DNA of 64,000 nt from Paenibacillus sp. JDR-2 (GTDB lineage: Bacteria > Bacillota > Bacilli > Paenibacillales > Paenibacillaceae), in NCBI RefSeq assembly GCF_000023585.1, contig NC_012914.1, forward strand, positions 706,001-770,000, written 5' to 3'. Below are positions 34,883 to 44,095 of this stretch, in pieces; position 1 is the first letter of the stretch; every line of letters starts with the position of its first letter. The notes beneath the pieces are model-generated. The model ran no database searches. It was not told the DNA's origin and saw nothing but the letters and a program-made list of their open reading frames with translations. The translations under genes were made by a program, and so were the position numbers.

Positions 34883-35482
34883 ATGCAGAAGAGAAGAAAT
34901 GTAGCTATTCTGATCTACGACAACGTTGAAGTGCTGGATTTTACGGGACCGTTTGAAGTGTTTATTACGGGCAGCAATCGCGGGCAGGATTTCCATGTGT
35001 TCACCGTGGCGGAGCATAACAGTCCCGTTACGGCCCTAGGCAATCTGAGCGTCAATCCGGCCTATACCATTCATGACTGTCCCAAGCCCGATGTCGTGCT
35101 TATCCCCGGCGGCTGGGGCTCCCGTCAGGAAATGCACAACAAGGTGCTGACCGATTGGATCAGGAAATGCGCTGACGAGTCGGAGTTGCTGCTATCCGTC
35201 TGCACCGGCGCGCTGATCCTTGCGAAGGCAGGAGTGCTGGAAGGGCTGAAGCTGACGACGAATCGTCTTGCAACCGAGGAGCTGAGGCAGGTCGCGCCGG
35301 CATCCGCCGAAATCTCCGAGACCGCCAGATACGTAGATAACGGGAAAATCATAATGTCCGCCGGCATTTCGGCCGGCATCGATATGTCCCTCTATGTCAT
35401 CAGCCGGCTTCATGGCGAGGAGAGGGCCCTGCACACCGCAAAGCTGATGGAATATGATTGGGTGCCAAAAGAGCATTCTTGA
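34883..35482 (+). CDS. DJ-1/PfpI family protein (ThiJ-type, GATase1-AraC-like)
   Basis: 199 residues from ATG 34883, nine bases from the GAGGGG site; ATG 34874 lies immediately against that site and is unlikely. The nucleophile elbow is SVCTGA with Cys107; VLDFTGPFEVF near the start and LIPGGWG are typical of the isonitrile-hydratase/AraC-GATase branch. No AraC DNA-binding domain is attached. Members vary from hydratases to glyoxalases and regulatory domains. It sits directly behind a ZTP riboswitch, which hints at purine or folate metabolism. Confidence 0.82.
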   Translation: MQKRRNVAILIYDNVEVLDFTGPFEVFITGSNRGQDFHVFTVAEHNSPVTALGNLSVNPAYTIHDCPKPDVVLIPGGWGSRQEMHNKVLTDWIRKCADESELLLSVCTGALILAKAGVLEGLKLTTNRLATEELRQVAPASAEISETARYVDNGKIIMSAGISAGIDMSLYVISRLHGEERALHTAKLMEYDWVPKEHS

Positions 35483-35523
35483 TCAAATATAAAAAACGTT
35501 TTCCTGATAGGATAGCCGTAACG

Positions 35524-36417
35524 ATGAGCGAGGGAGCTGGATCAATCTTACGAATGGAACATTACACCCGAATCCAATATGCGATTACCTTTATAGAAGA
35601 ACAGCTGCAGGAAGCCCTTAGCTTGGAGGCGATTGCAATCCGGGCGGGATTTTCGCTGTACCATTTTCAAAGGCTATTCCATGCCATTACGGGCTTTACG
35701 GTGCAGGAATACATTCGGAAGAGAAGGTTAAGCAGGGCTGCCGAAGAGCTGCGGGTTACCCGCCACACGGTGCTTGATATCTCGGTGTCTTACCAATACG
35801 GCTCGCAGGAGGCGTTTACCCGTGCCTTTGCCGGTTATTTCGGCATGGCTCCGGCACAGTACAGGAAGCATCAGCCGCTGCTTGCCTTGCGGCTCCCCAT
35901 TGATCTCGTCGCATTAACGGCTAATATCCGAGGAGGATTAACGATGTACAAACCGGACATCATTGAACGGCCAGCGACTCGTATTATCGGTTATAACTAC
36001 CCGACCAATCTGAACAACGAGCGGTATTTCGAGGAGATTCCGGGATTCTATGCGCACTTTGGCAATCATGAATACTTTATGCGCATCCCTAACAAAGCGC
36101 GGCCGGCTTTTGCTTACGGCATCCCCCATGGTTACGGCGAGGACGGTGCTTTTTCGTTCCTTATAGGCGAGGAGGTCACTTCATTTGCGGAGGTAGAGGA
36201 GGGCTTCGCCTGCCTTGAGCTTCCTTCCGGCAAATACGCGGCTTTCCGCAACGGAACTATGCCCGAAATTGGACAAAACGCATGGAAATACATCTATGGA
36301 ACCTGGCTGCCTAACAGCAATTATGAGCGGGGAGAGGGACCGGACTTTGAAGTGACGGATGTTCTGAACTCCACGCCGCAGAAAATCAGCATGACCATTT
36401 ATATCCCGATTCGCTAA
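35524..36417 (+). CDS. AraC family regulator with GyrI-like effector domain
   Basis: About 297 residues. N-terminal AraC/XylS double HTH (about 12-110; LSLEAIAIRAGFSLYHFQRLF and AQYRKHQ) and a C-terminal GyrI-like small-molecule-binding domain (about 130-297; RIIGYNYPTN, PSGKYAAF). The start could also be ATG 35554; neither ribosome site is strong. Such proteins bind hydrophobic or cationic drugs. It follows the DJ-1 gene after 41 bases and could be read through from it. Confidence 0.8.
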   Translation: MSEGAGSILRMEHYTRIQYAITFIEEQLQEALSLEAIAIRAGFSLYHFQRLFHAITGFTVQEYIRKRRLSRAAEELRVTRHTVLDISVSYQYGSQEAFTRAFAGYFGMAPAQYRKHQPLLALRLPIDLVALTANIRGGLTMYKPDIIERPATRIIGYNYPTNLNNERYFEEIPGFYAHFGNHEYFMRIPNKARPAFAYGIPHGYGEDGAFSFLIGEEVTSFAEVEEGFACLELPSGKYAAFRNGTMPEIGQNAWKYIYGTWLPNSNYERGEGPDFEVTDVLNSTPQKISMTIYIPIR

Positions 36418-36506
36418 GCAAAGAAGAAACCTATTAGAGCATGTCGAAACTCTCGGCATGTTCTTTTTCTTGTGAGATTAGTTTTGATAAATTTCCCAAA
36501 ATTATA

Positions 36507-36535
36507 TTGACAGTCGATATATCGAGACTTAATAT
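36507..36535 (+). promoter_or_regulatory. SigA promoter of the padR operon
   Basis: TTGACA at 36507-36512, a 17-base spacer, and TAATAT at 36530-36535. The spacer contains the palindrome TCGATATATCGA (36514-36525), a likely binding site that would block RNA polymerase. Confidence 0.75.
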
Positions 36536-36566
36536 ATAAGCATAAGATATATCGACAGACGATATA
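36514..36566. promoter_or_regulatory. Candidate PadR operators
   Basis: Two dyads: TCGATATATCGA (36514-36525) inside the promoter spacer and TATATCG-ACAGA-CGATATA (36548-36566) just downstream of the expected transcription start. They share ATATCGA half-sites, so PadR autoregulation is likely. Confidence 0.65.
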
Positions 36567-36594
36567 GTTTGAATGGTGGGAAGGATGACAAGAC

Positions 36595-36924
36595 ATGAAA
36601 GAGATGCTGCCGCTTACTGAAGCGTTTTATTATATCCTGATTGTTCTCTATACGGAGCCATCGCATGGATACGGCATTATGCAGGATACCGAGAAGAGGA
36701 GCGGCGGGCGCGTTAAGCTTGGTGCAGGCACTTTATATACGGCGCTTAATACCTTGCTGGGCAAAGGGCTAATTGAGCAATATCCCGTTCCGGAGGGAGC
36801 GGATGCGCGCCGCAAAATGTATGCCATTACCGAGAATGGCAAGCAGGTAGTCGAAGCGGAGATATCAAGACTGGAAGAGCTTCTGAACGTAGGGCGGCAA
36901 GCCCTGATTACGAAGAAAGGGTGA
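36595..36924 (+). CDS. PadR family transcriptional regulator
   Basis: 109 residues: winged HTH with EAFYYILIVLY, EPSHGYGIMQ, GAGTLYTALNTLL and YAITENGKQV, then a C-terminal helix. Typical of PadR subfamily 2. It overlaps or abuts the DUF2812 gene; this pair is common in Bacillota, where PadR often represses the partner until a drug or other signal relieves it. Confidence 0.88.
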   Translation: MKEMLPLTEAFYYILIVLYTEPSHGYGIMQDTEKRSGGRVKLGAGTLYTALNTLLGKGLIEQYPVPEGADARRKMYAITENGKQVVEAEISRLEELLNVGRQALITKKG

Positions 36925-36929
36925 GGCGG

Positions 36930-37484
36930 ATGAGCGACAAGCTGATTAAGCGGCATCGGCTGACGATGAGCTGGAACTTTGAGAGGGAAGAGCAGTGGCT
37001 TAACGATATGTCCCGTGACGGGCTGCATTTCAAGAAGGCGAGTATGGCAAGCAGCTTCTTCGCAAAGGATGAATCGGTCCGGTATACGTACAGACTGGAT
37101 TACCAGACGGGGCAAACGCTTGGAAGCAGCAAGTTTCAGGAGTATATTGATTTGTATCAGGACGCAGGCTGGGAATATGTCAGCTCTTACGGCTCGCTCT
37201 GGCATTATTTTCGCAGGGGATGGCAGCCCGGGGATGAGCCTCAGCTCTATACGGACCGAGACTCATTGATTCAGTTGTACAAAAGATTGCAAGGGGTTAT
37301 GGCCGTTATGATGCTCGTTAACCTGGTCATTATGCTTGTTAATATGCTTAATCTGAGGAATCTCTTTAGCGACAGGTTATGGACGGTAGGCGTACCGCTG
37401 CTGGTCCTTTATCTATTCCTGTTCGGCGTGTTGGGGTATGGCTGCTGGAGGATGCAGAAGAAAGTAAACGGACTTAAACTTTAA
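36930..37484 (+). CDS. DUF2812 domain membrane protein
   Basis: 184 residues from ATG 36930 (AAAGGGTGAGG site); GTG 36921 is an alternative. A soluble N-terminal domain with WNFEREEQWLNDMSRDGLHFKK and DLYQDAGWEYV matches DUF2812, followed by two membrane helices (about 118-142 and 150-175). Co-transcribed with padR. Function unknown; may sense or respond to envelope stress. Confidence 0.78.
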   Translation: MSDKLIKRHRLTMSWNFEREEQWLNDMSRDGLHFKKASMASSFFAKDESVRYTYRLDYQTGQTLGSSKFQEYIDLYQDAGWEYVSSYGSLWHYFRRGWQPGDEPQLYTDRDSLIQLYKRLQGVMAVMMLVNLVIMLVNMLNLRNLFSDRLWTVGVPLLVLYLFLFGVLGYGCWRMQKKVNGLKL

Positions 37485-37512
37485 GGGGAATAGCGGAAAG
37501 GAGCGGATTCGG

Positions 37513-38415
37513 ATGAGAAAAAAGCAATTAGGCGGTTCGGAATTATACGTAGGGGAGATTGGACTTGGCTGCATGTCGCTGGGCACGGATGAAGAGAAGG
37601 CCATTTCCCTTGTTCATGAAGCCCTGGAGCGGGGAGTTACTCTGCTGGATACAGCCGATCTGTATGACAGCGGCCGGAACGAAGAGCTTGTCGGCAAAGC
37701 CATCCGAGGACGCCGTGAGCAGGTGGTGCTGGCTACCAAGGTCGGCAACCGGAGAATGGCGGGGCAGGAGGGCTGGGCGTGGGATCCGTCGAAGGATTAT
37801 ATCTTATCCGCGGTGAAAGAAAGCCTTAGACGGCTGGGAACGGACTATATCGATCTGTACCAGCTGCACGGCGGGACGATCGAAGATCCGATTGACGAGA
37901 CAATCGAAGCGTTCGAGCAATTGAAGCGGGAGGGCGTAATCCGGGAATACGGAATTTCGTCCATTCGTCCGAATGTCGTTCGGGAATATGCATCGCGTTC
38001 TTCCATCGTAAGCGTAATGAATCAATACAGCATCGTGGACCGACGCGCAGAGGAAACGGTGCTCCCGTTGCTGGAAGAAAAGGGGCTAAGCCTGATCGCG
38101 CGCGGACCTGTTGCAAGCGGCGCGCTTGCGGCAAACCGCCAGCCGTCCAAAGGCGCGCTGGACTATGAACTCGACGAGCTTCTCGAGCTTCGCCGGCAGC
38201 TGGCGCAGCTGACGTCTGAGGGACGGAGTCTTTCGCAGCTTGCGATTCGTTATTCTCTTAGCCATCCGGCAGTAGCCGTGGCGATTCCGGGAGCAAGCTC
38301 CCGTGAGCAGCTTCTGCAAAATATTTCTGCCGCGGATCTTTCGCCGTTGACGGACGAAGAAATACAGCTTATTCGCCGCTTAAGCAAAGCGGGCGTGTAC
38401 AAGGTTCACCGCTAA
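37513..38415 (+). CDS. Aldo/keto reductase
   Basis: 300 residues. TIM-barrel NADPH-dependent reductase with LDTADLYDSGRNEELVG (Asp and Tyr of the active site), LATKVG (Lys), YIDLYQLHGG (His) and a C-terminal IPGASSREQLLQNISA nucleotide-binding region. AAAGGAGCG site. Substrate unknown. Followed after 34 bases by the kinase gene. Confidence 0.87.
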   Translation: MRKKQLGGSELYVGEIGLGCMSLGTDEEKAISLVHEALERGVTLLDTADLYDSGRNEELVGKAIRGRREQVVLATKVGNRRMAGQEGWAWDPSKDYILSAVKESLRRLGTDYIDLYQLHGGTIEDPIDETIEAFEQLKREGVIREYGISSIRPNVVREYASRSSIVSVMNQYSIVDRRAEETVLPLLEEKGLSLIARGPVASGALAANRQPSKGALDYELDELLELRRQLAQLTSEGRSLSQLAIRYSLSHPAVAVAIPGASSREQLLQNISAADLSPLTDEEIQLIRRLSKAGVYKVHR

Positions 38416-38449
38416 GACCTATCCCAATGACCGGAGGTTGTCAGGCGCA

Positions 38450-39412
38450 ATGGAAAATGCGAACAAGTACAGGTTGAATGACAAGGAGATCGAAACGATC
38501 GTACGGGAGGCTTTTGGGCAGGCTTATATTTCGGCAAGCGAGCTAACGGACGGCTGGGCCAACATGGCTTACTCGATTGTGCTGGGGGATGGAAGGAAGA
38601 CCGTCCTGAAGATTGCGCCATCCGCGGATAAGCTGGTCATGCGTTACGAGAAGAACATGATGCGGACGGAAGTAGAAGCCATGCGCCTCGTCGCGGATAC
38701 GCCAGGACTGCCTGCTCCGCGTGTTTATGCGTACGATGCTTCTTGCTCGATCATCCCGGCGGAGTATTTTTTCATGGAATACGTAGAAGGAACAGCCCTG
38801 AATAAAGTTAGGGACTCTCTCTCATTGGAGGAGCGGGAGGCCATCGCACGCGAGCTTGGCGGCTACAGCCGTTCCATTAATGCCTATAAGAACAGCTTCT
38901 TTGGGTCGCTTCAACCGGAGGGCCGCAGGAAGGATAACTGGGCGGAAGCGTTTGAGGGCATGATGGCGGATGTGCTGGCAGACGGCAAGGATGCAGGCGT
39001 CGAGCTGCCGATGTCCTATGCGGAAATCGAGAAGGAAGTGCTTCGCTACAGAGAACTGCTGGGAGTGGTTAAGGAAGCTTCGCTTATCCATTGGGATTTG
39101 TGGGACGGCAACCTATTTGTTCAAGAAGGAAGCATTTCCGGACTGATCGACTTCGAGCGCGCCTTTTGGGGCGATCCGCTCAGCGAATTTTATTTCGGAC
39201 GGTTCGCGAAGAATACTTTGGGCGCGTTCTGCGAGGGATATGGCATCACTGGTTTAACCGAGTCCGAGCAGAGGAGACGCGTGTTGTACGATTTTTATCT
39301 CGATCTCATCATGGTCATTGAATGCACTTACCGCAAATACGAAAGCAAGGATCATATCAAGTGGGCTTACGAGAATTTTGCAGAGGGTTATAAGCAGCTG
39401 CAGAGCTTGTAA
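38450..39412 (+). CDS. Aminoglycoside phosphotransferase (APH) family protein
   Basis: 320 residues from ATG 38450 (CCGGAGG site); TTG 38438 abuts that site and is unlikely. Eukaryotic-like kinase fold with the catalytic loop IHWDLWDGN (His214, Asp216, Asn221) and the metal Asp234 in LIDFER. The broad family phosphorylates aminoglycosides, choline, homoserine or sugars. A resistance role is not indicated by the context. Confidence 0.8.
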   Translation: MENANKYRLNDKEIETIVREAFGQAYISASELTDGWANMAYSIVLGDGRKTVLKIAPSADKLVMRYEKNMMRTEVEAMRLVADTPGLPAPRVYAYDASCSIIPAEYFFMEYVEGTALNKVRDSLSLEEREAIARELGGYSRSINAYKNSFFGSLQPEGRRKDNWAEAFEGMMADVLADGKDAGVELPMSYAEIEKEVLRYRELLGVVKEASLIHWDLWDGNLFVQEGSISGLIDFERAFWGDPLSEFYFGRFAKNTLGAFCEGYGITGLTESEQRRRVLYDFYLDLIMVIECTYRKYESKDHIKWAYENFAEGYKQLQSL

Positions 39413-39418
39413 AATAGC

Positions 39419-39459
39419 AAAGCTGATGACGGTTATTAAGCCGCCATCAGCTTTTTTTT
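39419..39459. terminator. Terminator of the APH gene
   Basis: Stem AAAGCTGATG (39419-39428) with CATCAGCTTT plus inner CGG/CCG pairing, then eight T residues on the plus side. It also lies at the 3' end of the convergent response-regulator gene. Confidence 0.85.
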
Positions 39460-40144
39460 AGAGCTTTTTCATAACCTCGAATATGCGAAGGTCGTTAATC
39501 GTTTGAATCACCATTGCCGAATCGGGCATTTGGAATTTTCGCAGAATGGAATTAATCTGTTTCTTTATCGTTTCGTATTCGACGCAGCGTTCCTCCGCGA
39601 TTTGCCTCCGTTTCTTGCCTTCGCATAACAGCCTTAGAACCTGGAGCTCGCTAGGCGTAAGCTCGGAAATGATCTGAATAATATTGATCAGGCTGTTCTC
39701 GGCCCGTTTCACTCGCGCAAATTCCTCGCGGATTTTCTCGGCGATCATAGGTCGGATGGGAGAGGCATTCATGTAGGCTGCGCGGACGGCGTCCAGAACC
39801 TCGATGTCGGCAGCGTTTTTTAATAAATAATCGGTAATGCCGGTTTGGAAAGCTGCAAAAATAAAATTTTCATCCTTGTGAACGGTGAGGACGATAATTT
39901 TCATGTGCGGGTATTTCTCGTTGATTAATTTCGCTGCTTGAATACCCGCATATTGGGATTCCATCTCGATATCCATTAGAATGACATCGGGTTGGTGCAG
40001 GCCGGCCAGGAGGAGCGCATCATGTCCAGAGGAAGCACGCGCCACGCAAGTAAATTCATCATGTCCTGCGAAGGTTCTTTCCAGCCTTCGAAGATGGGCT
40101 TCCATGTCATCGGCGATGAGAATACGGATGGTTTGTTGTGTCAT
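39458..40144 (-). CDS. Response regulator, NarL/FixJ-like
   Basis: 228 residues from ATG 40144 (AAAGGGGAT site). Receiver with phospho-acceptor Asp58 (VILMDIE), DD at 12-13 and a Thr/Lys switch (IVLTVHKD); C-terminal LuxR-type HTH (about 165-215; LTPSELQVLRLLCEG). The HTH departs somewhat from the consensus. 34 bases downstream of the histidine kinase gene, forming a two-component pair. Confidence 0.87.
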   Translation of the reverse strand: MTQQTIRILIADDMEAHLRRLERTFAGHDEFTCVARASSGHDALLLAGLHQPDVILMDIEMESQYAGIQAAKLINEKYPHMKIIVLTVHKDENFIFAAFQTGITDYLLKNAADIEVLDAVRAAYMNASPIRPMIAEKIREEFARVKRAENSLINIIQIISELTPSELQVLRLLCEGKKRRQIAEERCVEYETIKKQINSILRKFQMPDSAMVIQTINDLRIFEVMKKL

Positions 40145-40177
40145 GATACAAAAATCCCCTTTCATCTGCTTCTCTCT

Positions 40178-41698
40178 CTAAATGATCGGCAAGAACACCG
40201 TAAAGGTTGTTCCAGCCTCTTTTTTGCTGTCTACTACAATCTTGCCGTCATGTCCCAGGATGATTTTATGGCAATAGGACAAGCCGATTCCCCAGTTGTT
40301 TACCGAAGCTTTCGTGGTGAAGAAAGGATCAAAGATCGTCTCCAAATGCTCGTCCGCGATGCCGGGACCATTATCTGAAATCCGGATAAGCGCCCAGCCG
40401 TTCTGCCGGCTGCTTTCGATAGCGATATGGCCGTCCTCCCGGAATTGCAAGGATTCGCTGGCATTAAGAAGCAGATTATAGATGGCTTCGCTCAAATGGT
40501 TGGAATCTATGTAGCAATTAGCCGGCGACAGGCTTGGCGCAGCTTCCACCTTGCAGCGGACATTCAGCTCGGATAGCCGGGCAACCGCTTGTTGTATCGG
40601 CAGGTCGATAGACAGCGGCTGCAAATTCAAGTTTATATTTTTTAATTTTTCAGCGGCTTCGTTGATGCTGTTTAACGCCGCATGAGAAGATTCGAGGATC
40701 AAATCAAGGCTATATGAGGACTCGTGATCCGCTTGATGGCGCTTTTTTAGATAAGCCGCTTCAGATTGGATGCCAATCAAGTGATTCTTCAGGGCATGGG
40801 TAAAAGCACGCGTACCGAGAGTGGCCGTATCAATGCTTTTGTTGATTTGAATATCGCGGTTTTTGCGGTAATTCTCTATCGAATTAAACTTATAGACCAG
40901 ATAGATCATCAAGAATAGAATCAAATAAATCGCATACGGAAACACCGGAAGAAGAATGGATTGATAGCTTAGCGGCGGCTGCAAATAGTTATAATACCCT
41001 TTCAGATAGGTGGCTCTCACCAATACTTTCGGGGCCCATGAGAAAACAAACAGATGGATGACGACAAGCGGAATAAAGAGCAGAACATGATATAAGGTCA
41101 GATTTTTGATGAACCTAATTTTCGGATAATTCAAATAATAATTGAGCAGCAAGCCAAAAGCAACAAAAAGTATGAGGTAGCGAAGGCCTTTTAAGACGGT
41201 TTCTATCCCATTAAACACTAGCGGATGATGAGGTTCGTTACTCAAAGAGATTTGAAAGGAAGGGTCAAAATAGACGGTTTGAATTGCAAAATAGAACAGA
41301 ATGCACGCGTAACCGATTCTTTGGCTCTTTGGGCCAAGGCTATGCGTAAAGGCTATGGCAAAGCCTAGCAATGAGCAGTAGAAGAGTCCGACGCCGATAT
41401 TCAGAATACGGATAAGCCAGTTCGGATTGAATTGGGTTAATACAAGATAGTTCCAGGTCCCGGGACTGAAGTCAAAGAAGCTGTGAATGACATTAAAGTA
41501 ATAATTGAATTTACTAAGGTACAAGGTGAATGAGATGAAAGAAAGCACCCAACCGATAATAATTCCGTACATGAAGCGGGTCGAGGCGTGATTAAGCTTT
41601 TTATACGTAAACAAAATCGTGAAGATGAGCAGTAAGAGCGTAATGAACAGCAAAAAAGTCACTTCCTTCTCTTCGTGCAAAGTGGGGGTATAAAACAT
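40178..41698 (-). CDS. Multi-membrane-spanning sensor histidine kinase
   Basis: 506 residues. About eight hydrophobic segments in the first 270 residues, then FTHALKNHL with the probable phospho-His, an N box LLLNASESL, DNGPGIA (G1) and GIGLSYCHK (G2). No PAS or HAMP domain is visible. The upstream ribosome site is unclear, so the start may be a few codons inside. It is divergent from the sugar-binding protein gene with about 85 bases between, so it may control that operon. Confidence 0.82.
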   Translation of the reverse strand: MFYTPTLHEEKEVTFLLFITLLLLIFTILFTYKKLNHASTRFMYGIIIGWVLSFISFTLYLSKFNYYFNVIHSFFDFSPGTWNYLVLTQFNPNWLIRILNIGVGLFYCSLLGFAIAFTHSLGPKSQRIGYACILFYFAIQTVYFDPSFQISLSNEPHHPLVFNGIETVLKGLRYLILFVAFGLLLNYYLNYPKIRFIKNLTLYHVLLFIPLVVIHLFVFSWAPKVLVRATYLKGYYNYLQPPLSYQSILLPVFPYAIYLILFLMIYLVYKFNSIENYRKNRDIQINKSIDTATLGTRAFTHALKNHLIGIQSEAAYLKKRHQADHESSYSLDLILESSHAALNSINEAAEKLKNINLNLQPLSIDLPIQQAVARLSELNVRCKVEAAPSLSPANCYIDSNHLSEAIYNLLLNASESLQFREDGHIAIESSRQNGWALIRISDNGPGIADEHLETIFDPFFTTKASVNNWGIGLSYCHKIILGHDGKIVVDSKKEAGTTFTVFLPII

Positions 41699-41740
41699 TC
41701 ATCTATCGGCCAGCCCGGCATTTACGTAATATTCAAATTA

Positions 41741-41754
41741 AGAAAACGCACACA
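41741..41754 (+). promoter_or_regulatory. Candidate CcpA cre site
   Basis: AGAAAACGCACACA differs from the TGNAANCGNWNNCA cre consensus at one position and lies 28 bases upstream of the ABC operon's first ATG. Carbon-catabolite repression of this sugar operon would be expected. Confidence 0.4.
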
Positions 41755-41782
41755 AATCATATCAAAAAAAGGGTGAGTGTCA

Positions 41783-43102
41783 ATGAGGAAAAGTTTAAAG
41801 CTTGCTGCAACTGGCTCATTATTGATGGGGTTGCTGGCCGGCTGCGGTTCTAACGGGCAGACAGCGGACAATAACAGCACAGCTTCTTCTTCGCAAGATA
41901 AGACGGAGGTCGTTCACTTGAAGGCCACGGTCCTCCAGGATGATTTGGAAACGTTTAAGGCCGCTTACGCGGAGTTCAGCAAGGAAAATCCTAATATTCA
42001 AGTCGAATTCGCGACTATACCGCAAGCGCAATATTACGAAAAGCTTCGCATGCAGCTCTCCTCCGGGGACAATATCGATTTGTTCGGCGGCAACATGGAC
42101 GTGTTCCTGGACACGGGCATTCTGGAGCCGCTCGATGATTATATCAAGCAAGAAAACGTCGACGTCTCCGGGTACGGCCCGCTGTACGACTCCTTGAAAG
42201 TAAACGGCAAAGTATACGGACTTCCTTACCGGAAATCCAACTGGATGTTGTACTACAACAAAACGCTATTCGATCAGGCGGGCGTCGCCTATCCGAAAGA
42301 CGATATGACCTGGAGCGAATTCCGCGACCTGGCCAAACAAATGACCAAAGGCGAAGGGGCGAATAAAATTTACGGCGCGTTCCTGCAGCCTTGGGCGCAA
42401 ACCTGGTATATGCAGGGCGTTCAGACCGGCGCTTCCATTATCGACAAGGATTTAACGCCGTTTAAGGAAGGACTGCAATTCAGAATGGATCTGGAAAAGG
42501 ACGGCTCCATTATGGGTTGGGCGGAGCAAATCTCGACCTCGGCTCATTACAACTCCGCCTTCCAGAAAGGCAATGTCGCGATGAACCTGATCGGGGACTG
42601 GCATGTCGCTCAGCTTAGACAAGCCGAGGCGGAGAAAAAGATCGACTTCGATTGGGATGTTGTGCCGATCCCGCATCCAGATGGGGTGGCTGCCAATACA
42701 AGCCTGGCTACTCCGGTATCTCTGATGGTAAATAAAGATTCCAAGCATAAAGAAGAGGCCTTTAAAGTGCTTCAATTCATGAGCGGCGCGAAAGGCGCGG
42801 AGCAGTTTGCGGCTAGAGGATTCCTCACCGGCTACATGAACGACGATATTCGCAAGATCTACATTGGCGACGGAAGCTTGAAGCCCAAAAACATTCACTA
42901 CTTCGTTGAGCAAAAGGAATATCCGGAATATCCGCTGCTGCCGGGCGTAAAAAACATTCTTGTGCAAGGCGTGTACTTGCAAGAAGGGGAGCTGGCCTTA
43001 ACGGGTGCCCAATCGGCCGAACAGGCCATCGACAAGATTGGTCAGCGCATAGCCTCCGAATGGGCTGATAAATACGCCGACGATTACAAATCCGGAAAAT
43101 AA
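41783..43102 (+). CDS. ABC transporter sugar-binding lipoprotein (family 1)
   Basis: 439 residues from ATG 41783 (AAAGGGTGAG site). Lipoprotein signal with lipobox LAGC (Cys22 region) and a Ser/Asn/Gln-rich tether, followed by an oligosaccharide-binding fold (YYEKLRMQLSSGDNIDLFGGN, YNKTLFDQAGVAYP, NLIGDWHVAQL). First gene of an importer-sulfatase-GH88 operon, so the ligand is probably a sulfated, unsaturated uronide oligosaccharide. Confidence 0.85.
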   Translation: MRKSLKLAATGSLLMGLLAGCGSNGQTADNNSTASSSQDKTEVVHLKATVLQDDLETFKAAYAEFSKENPNIQVEFATIPQAQYYEKLRMQLSSGDNIDLFGGNMDVFLDTGILEPLDDYIKQENVDVSGYGPLYDSLKVNGKVYGLPYRKSNWMLYYNKTLFDQAGVAYPKDDMTWSEFRDLAKQMTKGEGANKIYGAFLQPWAQTWYMQGVQTGASIIDKDLTPFKEGLQFRMDLEKDGSIMGWAEQISTSAHYNSAFQKGNVAMNLIGDWHVAQLRQAEAEKKIDFDWDVVPIPHPDGVAANTSLATPVSLMVNKDSKHKEEAFKVLQFMSGAKGAEQFAARGFLTGYMNDDIRKIYIGDGSLKPKNIHYFVEQKEYPEYPLLPGVKNILVQGVYLQEGELALTGAQSAEQAIDKIGQRIASEWADKYADDYKSGK

Positions 43103-43175
43103 GGAACGCACAGAACAGAGAGGGGCGGGCTTTGCTTGAAGTGCAAAGCCCGGCTGCTTCAAATGAGGTGAGGAA

Positions 43176-44060
43176 ATGTCGAGTAAAGCGCTAAGGCGTA
43201 ATCGTTTGACAGGGTATACGTTTTTACTTCCCAACATTCTGGGGTTCTTAATCTTTATCTGCTTCCCGGTCTGCGCATCCTTCCTGATAAGCTTTACCGA
43301 ATGGAACGGTTTTGGCGAAATCAAATTTACCGGATTTTCAAACTACGCGCGTCTCTGGAGCGATGACACGTTTCGGATCTCCTTGATTAACAGCTTGGTT
43401 ATGACGGCGGTCTCCGTACCCGTTACGTTGATGCTCGCCATCTTGGCTGCAGTCGCCCTTAACAGAGGGATTAAAGGCGTTAAGTTGTTTAGAACAGCCA
43501 TTTTCCTGCCTCACATTACAGCCACCATTGCCGTAGCCGTCGTGTGGCAGCTGCTCTATAACCCGACCATGGGACCGATAAACGGATTCCTGAGAAGTCT
43601 CGGCATTGCTCATCCTCCCGCCTGGCTTGCGTCAACGCAATGGGCGCTCATATCCGTCATTATCGTCAGTATCTGGCACTCCATTGGTTATTACATGGTC
43701 TTGTATTTGGCGGGCTTGCAAGGAATTCCGAAGGATCTCTATGAAGCGGCGGAAATTGACGGCGCGGGCAAGGTATCCCAGTTCCGCAACATTACCCTGC
43801 CGATGCTGTCGCCGGTTATTTTCTTCACGGTTATTATGGGCATTATCAACTCGTTCAAGGTATTCGACCTGGTCTATGTCTTGACCAAGGGAGGACCGGG
43901 CCGTTCAACGCATATGCTTGTATACGATATTTACGATACGGCCTTCAAACGTTACGAATATGGCTATGCCTCTGCCATGGCCTATGTCCTATTTGCGATC
44001 ATCCTCGTTATTACGCTGATTCAATTTAGAGGGCAAAAACGATGGGTGAACTATTCCTAA
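43176..44060 (+). CDS. ABC sugar permease (MalF-type)
   Basis: 294 residues, six membrane segments. The EAA loop reads EAAEIDGAGKVSQFRNITLP (about 190-209), where the ATPase docks. GAGGTGAGG site. Second gene of the importer; the ATPase is not encoded here, so a shared MsmX-like ATPase would be needed. Confidence 0.9.
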   Translation: MSSKALRRNRLTGYTFLLPNILGFLIFICFPVCASFLISFTEWNGFGEIKFTGFSNYARLWSDDTFRISLINSLVMTAVSVPVTLMLAILAAVALNRGIKGVKLFRTAIFLPHITATIAVAVVWQLLYNPTMGPINGFLRSLGIAHPPAWLASTQWALISVIIVSIWHSIGYYMVLYLAGLQGIPKDLYEAAEIDGAGKVSQFRNITLPMLSPVIFFTVIMGIINSFKVFDLVYVLTKGGPGRSTHMLVYDIYDTAFKRYEYGYASAMAYVLFAIILVITLIQFRGQKRWVNYS

Positions 44061-44095
44061 CGGATATAGCGGGTTAGAGAGGGGAGAAGCCAACA

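Noticed and set aside
38450..39412. Aminoglycoside resistance gene
   Set aside because: Only the broad APH kinase fold is supported; the neighbours and the lack of a close resistance-enzyme pattern do not justify it.
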